From contig JABUUT010000008.1 of NCBI GenBank assembly GCA_021443045.1, positions 4,462-20,536 of the forward strand: a DNA stretch of 16,075 bases, in the 5' to 3' direction. The translations under genes were made by a program, and so were the position numbers. This document shows positions 11,724-16,075 of this stretch, piece by piece (the first letter of the stretch is position 1; every line of letters starts with the position of its first letter). This DNA is from Fibrobacteraceae bacterium (GTDB lineage Bacteria; Fibrobacterota; Fibrobacteria; Fibrobacterales; Fibrobacteraceae). The notes under the pieces were generated by a model. It was not told the origin of the DNA. It ran no database searches and worked only from the letters and a program-made list of their open reading frames with translations.

Positions 11724-12416
11724 TTATCGGGTTTTGGCACTCCAGCGTTTTTTGAACCGAGGTTCGTCAATTATTTTAGCCCAAATAAAGCCCCTACGCA
11801 AGTCTTCTTTGAGAACGTTCTTTTTTAAAGTCGTAGAGGTTTCCTTTTCTACGGGAATTTGGACCTTGGGCTTAACCTTGATGTTGTCGGCTTCTTGTTT
11901 GCTATGAACCATTAGAGAATATTCACCATAACCCATGTCGCGGCCTAAAATGTGCCTTGCCTGAAGCTGTATTACAATTTCCTTTGCCTGGTTGGTTGTT
12001 AAAACAAAACAGTCTTGCAGGTCTTGGATGGTAACTACATCTTTATCCCACTTAACAATTGTTTCAATTACCTTTTCAACAGAAACTGTTGGCTTAGGCT
12101 TAGGCGGTGGTGGTGGAGGCTGGACGGGTTTTGGTTCTTCTGGTACATACTCCTGGGCGTAAATGGGTGGGGGTAGGTTACCGACTTCCGCTTCGCCCTG
12201 GGCCCTTTCATATTGACGAATCAAATCTTCCAGGGATTTGGGGATGCCAGAAGGTTCTTTCGACTCGTTGGAATCATAATCTTGGGAGTCGAAATCATCC
12301 TCTTCGGGTTCATTGTTGCTTTTTGGCGTGCTTTGACCCTGCCTGGCCTTTTTGGCCAGGGCTTCAAAGCCGTATTTGGCAGCAACGATGAGTGCAAGAA
12401 TGAGTAATTCTTCCAT
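11724..12416 (-). CDS. Hypothetical protein: membrane anchor, acidic/proline-rich linker, FtsK-gamma-like winged helix
   Basis: I do not recognise a named family. The 230-aa product has an N-terminal hydrophobic segment (EELLILALIVAAKYGFEAL, about 2-20). An acidic disordered stretch follows (37-55, Asp/Glu/Ser-rich), then a proline-rich linker with a run of six prolines (about 100-105). A folded domain lies at about 113-170. In it, VTIQDLQDCFVLTTNQAKEIV is laid out like the helix-turn-helix of the FtsK gamma domain (xxIxxLQRRFRIGYNRAAxLI), followed by a GYGEYSLMV wing-like hairpin. The C-terminal DLRRGFIWAKIIDEPRFKKRW is a conserved-looking amphipathic tail. It is the last gene of the mqnE-nfeD-floA unit, 20 nt after floA. 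The ATG lacks a strong Shine-Dalgarno. It could be a DNA-binding or adaptor protein tethered at flotillin membranes; this is inference. Confidence 0.7.
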   Translation of the reverse strand: MEELLILALIVAAKYGFEALAKKARQGQSTPKSNNEPEEDDFDSQDYDSNESKEPSGIPKSLEDLIRQYERAQGEAEVGNLPPPIYAQEYVPEEPKPVQPPPPPPKPKPTVSVEKVIETIVKWDKDVVTIQDLQDCFVLTTNQAKEIVIQLQARHILGRDMGYGEYSLMVHSKQEADNIKVKPKVQIPVEKETSTTLKKNVLKEDLRRGFIWAKIIDEPRFKKRWSAKTR

Positions 12417-12436
12417 AAGTGACTGATGGGTTCAGA

Positions 12437-13414
12437 TTACTTTTGGTTTGTTTCTGGTGTGCCTGCAATTTCGTGACGCATCTGGGTGTCGGCTTCGATG
12501 TTCTTAAGGTTGTAGTAATCCATTACGCCCAGTTTCCCGTCTCGAAGGGCAGAGGCCATGGCCATTGGAATTTGAGATTCTGCTTCCACCAGCTTGGCCT
12601 TCATTTCCATAACCTTGGCCTTCATTTCTTGTTCGGCGGCAAAAGCCATGGCGCGGCGTTCCTCGGCCTTGGCCTGGGCAATCTTCTTGTCGGCTTCGGC
12701 TCGGTCGGTTTCCAGAATAGCACCAATGTTCTGGCCCACATCCACGTCGGCAATGTCGATGGAAAGAATTTCAAAGGCGGTTCCGGCATCGAGACCTGAA
12801 GCCAACACCTTCTTGGAAATCATGTTGGGGTTTTCAAGCACGTCCTTATGGCTCTTGGCAGAACCGATGGAAGACACGATGCCTTCGCCCACACGAGCCA
12901 CAACGGTATCTTCGCCTGCGCCGCCAACCAGTTTTTGGATGCTGGCACGAACGGTAATGCGGGTTACAGCGTGAAGCTGAATACCATCCAGTGCCACGGC
13001 ACTTACCTTTGGGGTTTCAATAACCTTGGGGTTCACCGACATTTGCACGGCTTCAAGAACGTTACGGCCAGCCAAATCAATGGCGGCTGCTTCCTTAAAG
13101 TCTAGCTTGATGTTGGCCTTGTTGGCGGCAATAAGGGCTTGGATAACGCGAATAACGTTACCTCCCGAAAGGTAGTGGGCTTCCAAAAGATTTGTGTCTA
13201 CAGGCATACCGGCCTTGCAGCTTAAAATACGGGCTTCCACAATAATTTGTGGAGGAACTTTTCTAAGGCGCATACCGATGAGCTGGAAAATGCTTACGCT
13301 GGCTTTAGAGAACAAAGCCTGCAACCAGAGGCTAAAGAATTTGGCTATGAAGAAGAAGAGGACCAATACGACAATGGCCAAAATGATAATGAGGGGAATG
13401 AGGATGGTTTCCAT
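12437..13414 (-). CDS. floA: Flotillin-like protein FloA (UPF0365, YqfA)
   Basis: Membrane scaffold that forms functional microdomains and organises signalling and secretion proteins. The 325-aa product matches B. subtilis FloA in length. It has an N-terminal hairpin-type membrane segment (about 4-26), the SPFH-like core with KVPPQIIVEARI, KAGMPVDTNLLEAHYLSGGNV and ALIAANKAN, then ARVGEGIVSSIGSA. A charged Ala/Glu-rich coiled coil follows (about 232-275, repeated KAEE/KAKVMEMKAK) that drives oligomerisation. The ATG has AGGAG 5 nt upstream, the best ribosome site in this operon. It lies 20 nt after nfeD, the classical NfeD-flotillin pairing. Confidence 0.95.
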   Translation of the reverse strand: METILIPLIIILAIVVLVLFFFIAKFFSLWLQALFSKASVSIFQLIGMRLRKVPPQIIVEARILSCKAGMPVDTNLLEAHYLSGGNVIRVIQALIAANKANIKLDFKEAAAIDLAGRNVLEAVQMSVNPKVIETPKVSAVALDGIQLHAVTRITVRASIQKLVGGAGEDTVVARVGEGIVSSIGSAKSHKDVLENPNMISKKVLASGLDAGTAFEILSIDIADVDVGQNIGAILETDRAEADKKIAQAKAEERRAMAFAAEQEMKAKVMEMKAKLVEAESQIPMAMASALRDGKLGVMDYYNLKNIEADTQMRHEIAGTPETNQK

Positions 13415-13434
13415 TTTTACTCCTATGTTTTATT

Positions 13435-14973
13435 TTAAACTTTTTTTACCCAGATGTGGCCTTCTTGGATGGCTACCACTTCAATGTTGCTGCCGGCTTC
13501 GATAATTTCACCGTAGGTTTGTACATCAAATTGCTTGCCTTCAAAGAGACCGTGGCCCACAGGCCTTAAAAATGTGCGAGCGGTTCCCTGGTCACCAACT
13601 TTTACACACACCACATTCTCTGTAGGAGATGAGGCGGTTTCTAAATCGGTTTTTAGCATGGGGGTCCAACCTTCGGGAAGCAGAGGAATTAGATACCTGC
13701 TAGCTGCTATGGGAAAAACAAGGGCTATTCCTGCACAGCATAACATATAAAGTAATCCAAATAACCATGGGGTGGCATCAAAGGTGGTTTCTACTGCCTC
13801 GGGTACGTACTCGGGCATGTCGCTTACGTCAAAACTAAGGGCCAGTGCAAGAATCATGCAAATGATTCCGCCCACTCCAAATAGGAATGTTCCCGGCATC
13901 ACAAAAATTTCGACCAGGAACAAGGCTATGCCAGCAATCAGTAAAATAGCGGGCAGGTAGCTGTCGATTTGAGGTGCAAATTGACCAAAGAATACAAGTC
14001 CAATAAGAATAAGGCCGACTATTCCAAAAAACCCAAAGCCAGGGGTTTTAAATTCAATGTACAGGGCTCCAAAGCCAAGAATAAGCAAAAGTCCGGAGAT
14101 ACCTGCCAAAAAGGCGGCAATGTCTTCGCCGTAGGTGGTTTCTACTTCGTTACGCTTTTCTATGGATAGTGCGGTTTCAAATTCTTCACGGCTTTCGAAG
14201 GTCCCTTTAGAAAAACCTAGCTTTTCGGCTTCAATCTCGGTCATGGTCAGCAGCTCACCTTCTTTTACCAAAATTTTTGGGGTGTTCCATTGAGCCTTCT
14301 CTTCGTCGCTGAGAATGGAGTAGGAAACCGCATCCATCACCTTGATGGAATCTTTTTTACGAGGGTCTTTGTAGGTGAGTTCCAGTACTTCCAGTTCGGG
14401 GGTAACAAAGGCGGAGCTGAGCAGTTCTGGGTATCCGTTCTGTTGAGCCAAATTGCGGAACTTGGCCCGCAGGGGCGACTGGATTTTTTCTCCAACAATT
14501 TGCGGGGTGCCGTCGCCATTTTGCACAATGGGGGCACAGTCTCCAATGGTGGTGCCTTGAAGCATATACAGTTCGTCGTTGGCTAGAGCAATTAGGCTGC
14601 CGGCACTAATGGCCTTCTTTTTTACAAGGGCTATGGTCTTAATGTTTTTTATGGCCATAATGGTGTCTACTATGTCGAAGGCTGCATCGAGACGGCCACC
14701 GAAGGTGTTTATTTCAAAAACAATGTAGTCGGGGTGCTTTTCTTTGGCTTCCCCAATGGCTCTGGCGCAAAATTCATACATGGAAGGTTCCACGTCTCCT
14801 TCCAGCTTAATCCATACCGCGGATTTTTTGCCGTTGATAAGGCTGGGGGCGGCAGAGTCTGCAGAGAACTCAGTCTGGGAAGGCTCTGCAATGCTTGCTT
14901 GGGTTGTGTCGTTTGCGAAGCCAACAGAAATGCTGAACAGGGACAGCAGAAATACTTTTAAGATACTTTTCAT
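13435..14973 (-). CDS. nfeD: NfeD1-type membrane protein with ClpP-like serine protease domain
   Basis: Long-form NfeD protein, partner of flotillins. The 512-aa product has a signal peptide (MKSILKVFLLSLFSISVGFA). Residues about 50-270 form a ClpP/SppA-like protease domain with the INTFGGRLDAAFDIVDTI strand-helix and AISAGSLIALA, whose Ser123 is the likely nucleophile. GTTIGDCAPI follows, and a candidate catalytic lysine lies in the EKIQSPLRAKFR helix (163-173), as in the Ser-Lys dyad of the Pyrococcus homologue PH1510. Four membrane segments lie at about 288-382 and a fifth at about 403-424. The C-terminal OB-fold NfeD domain (about 450-512) has GTARTFLRPVG, GEIIEAGSNIEVVAI and the final HIWVKKV. 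It starts at ATG 14971-14973, 25 nt after mqnE, without a clear Shine-Dalgarno. The domain order is complete, unlike short NfeD proteins. Confidence 0.93.
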   Translation of the reverse strand: MKSILKVFLLSLFSISVGFANDTTQASIAEPSQTEFSADSAAPSLINGKKSAVWIKLEGDVEPSMYEFCARAIGEAKEKHPDYIVFEINTFGGRLDAAFDIVDTIMAIKNIKTIALVKKKAISAGSLIALANDELYMLQGTTIGDCAPIVQNGDGTPQIVGEKIQSPLRAKFRNLAQQNGYPELLSSAFVTPELEVLELTYKDPRKKDSIKVMDAVSYSILSDEEKAQWNTPKILVKEGELLTMTEIEAEKLGFSKGTFESREEFETALSIEKRNEVETTYGEDIAAFLAGISGLLLILGFGALYIEFKTPGFGFFGIVGLILIGLVFFGQFAPQIDSYLPAILLIAGIALFLVEIFVMPGTFLFGVGGIICMILALALSFDVSDMPEYVPEAVETTFDATPWLFGLLYMLCCAGIALVFPIAASRYLIPLLPEGWTPMLKTDLETASSPTENVVCVKVGDQGTARTFLRPVGHGLFEGKQFDVQTYGEIIEAGSNIEVVAIQEGHIWVKKV

Positions 14974-14998
14974 AGTATCTAATGTATAAAAAAAAAGC

Positions 14999-16036
14999 TT
15001 AATAAGTTTCGTATTTTGCGTCTCTTTCTATCGGAATTAGGCCTTCGGCGGTAATAAGGGCTTTCATTCGCTCTGGACTCATGCCTACGGGAACTTTGGC
15101 GCCAGCAGCGTGGGTGATTTTTTCTTCGACAATGGTGCCGTCCAGGTCGCTGGCACCAGAATGTAAGGCCTTCATGGCGGTTTCGATGCCCATTTGAATC
15201 CAGTAGGCCTTTATGTGGGGGAAGTTGTCCAAGAAAAGTCTAGCGATAGCCACTGTGCGCAAAACGTCTTCCTCGCTAGTCTTTTCGGGAACGATGTTGT
15301 GGAGGGCGTTATGTTCGGGGTGGTACACAAGGGGGATGAAGGCAAAGAATCCAGGAGCTTCGTCTTGAAGGTCTCTTAACATTTTCATGTGGGCAATGCG
15401 GTGCTCCGGCTTTTCGATGTGGCCAAAAAGCATGGTGGCATTGGTGGGTATTCCCAGCTTGTGGGCGGCTCTGTGAACATTAAGCCATTCTTCACCGGTT
15501 TCTTTGCCTGGACAAATTTGGTCGCGAACACTCTGCACCAGAATTTCTGCACCACCGCCGGGAAGGGCGTCTAAACCAGCTTCCTTGAGGGTGGCCATAA
15601 TATGTTCTGGGCTCTGCCCCGAAATTTTGGCAAAATGGCAAATTTCCACGGCGGTAAAGGCCTTTAAATTGGCCTTTGGGAACTTCACCCGCAGTTTTCG
15701 CAACATATCGATGTAATAGTCAAATTGGTGGTCGGGGTGAAGCCCGCCAACAATGTGGAGTTCTCGGGCACCTCCCTTTACAGCTTCTTCAGCCTTGTTT
15801 CGAATGGTGTTGTAATCCCAATCGTAAGCCGTTACGCTATCTTTCTTGATTTTTGAAAAGGAGCAGAATTTGCAGTGGAGCACACACACGTTAGTGTAGT
15901 TGATTTGCCGGTTGTTCACCCAAAAAATAGATTTCCCATGGAGTTGTTCTTTTACCTTATTGGCTTTTGGGCAAAGCTCGTCTAGTGGGGCGTTAACAAA
16001 TAAGTCCAGGGCTTCTTTTTCTGTAAGACGATTCAT
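14999..16036 (-). CDS. mqnE: Aminofutalosine synthase MqnE (radical SAM)
   Basis: Cytosolic radical SAM enzyme of the futalosine route to menaquinone; it adds the adenosyl radical to the MqnA product to form aminofutalosine. In the 345-aa product the [4Fe-4S] motif is NVCVLHCKFCSFS (C51, C55, C58), followed by HIVGGLHPD (94-102), LKAFTAVEI (124-132), GLDALPGGGAEI (154-165) and TNATMLFGHIE. LDNFPHIKAYWI and the C-terminal DLDGTIVEEKITHAAGA also match. These fit MqnE more closely than its paralogue MqnC (cyclic dehypoxanthinyl futalosine synthase). Length is normal and the gene is complete. The ATG at 16034-16036 has no obvious Shine-Dalgarno. It is the first gene of this operon within the window; other mqn genes are not seen here. 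It implies that the cell makes menaquinone for anaerobic electron transport. Confidence 0.92.
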   Translation of the reverse strand: MNRLTEKEALDLFVNAPLDELCPKANKVKEQLHGKSIFWVNNRQINYTNVCVLHCKFCSFSKIKKDSVTAYDWDYNTIRNKAEEAVKGGARELHIVGGLHPDHQFDYYIDMLRKLRVKFPKANLKAFTAVEICHFAKISGQSPEHIMATLKEAGLDALPGGGAEILVQSVRDQICPGKETGEEWLNVHRAAHKLGIPTNATMLFGHIEKPEHRIAHMKMLRDLQDEAPGFFAFIPLVYHPEHNALHNIVPEKTSEEDVLRTVAIARLFLDNFPHIKAYWIQMGIETAMKALHSGASDLDGTIVEEKITHAAGAKVPVGMSPERMKALITAEGLIPIERDAKYETY

Positions 16037-16075
16037 GGATTTAAATGTAGTAAAAATGAAAAGGTGGCTGGTTAT

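Noticed and set aside
11570..11770. 66-aa minus-strand open frame in the spacer after efp
   Set aside because: It overlaps the end of the wHTH-like gene and runs through degenerate repeat sequence. It has no ribosome site, and its composition suggests read-through of a repeat.

Overview
The window most resembles a chromosomal segment from a Gram-negative, outer-membrane-bearing bacterium of the Fibrobacter lineage (Fibrobacterota). This is inferred from four things: an MglA/MglB GTPase pair heading an outer-membrane-protein operon, a futalosine-type menaquinone gene (mqnE), an EF-P/EpmB pair, and intergenic spacers full of short hairpin repeats of a kind I associate with Fibrobacter genomes. 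The taxonomic guess rests on recognition, not on a search. There is no sign of a prophage, transposase, CRISPR array, rRNA or tRNA. All large genes are intact, and mqnE is complete at the right edge.

Layout. 1-273: non-coding, with an inverted-repeat/hairpin cluster. 274-1599 (-): MATE-family exporter. 1702-2820 (-): DegT-family PLP sugar aminotransferase. 2848-3281 (+): rpsT (ribosomal protein S20) with its own promoter and intrinsic terminator. 3282-3507: spacer with hairpins. 3508-9621 (+): tightly packed five-gene operon of mglA-like GTPase with a long disordered tail, mglB-like roadblock protein, DUF2914-like membrane-anchored protein, 954-aa outer-membrane beta-barrel protein and Omp85/BamA-like protein. 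9628-10614 (-): epmB, divergent from efp (10653-11219, +). 11220-11723: repeat-rich spacer holding two interleaved hairpin repeat families and the probable efp terminator. 11724-16036 (-): four-gene operon mqnE, nfeD, floA and a novel membrane-tethered winged-helix-like protein, with gaps of 25, 20 and 20 nt.

How the genes work together. epmB and efp form an established functional pair: EpmB makes beta-lysine, which is attached to EF-P Lys34, and the target lysine is present here. nfeD and floA form the known NfeD/flotillin membrane-microdomain pair; here they sit behind a menaquinone biosynthesis gene and ahead of an undescribed membrane/wHTH protein.

The most unusual unit is the mglAB operon. 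It joins a cytoplasmic polarity switch, an inner-membrane anchored periplasmic protein and two outer-membrane proteins in one transcription unit. The architecture suggests, but does not prove, an envelope-spanning machine whose position or activity is set by the GTPase.
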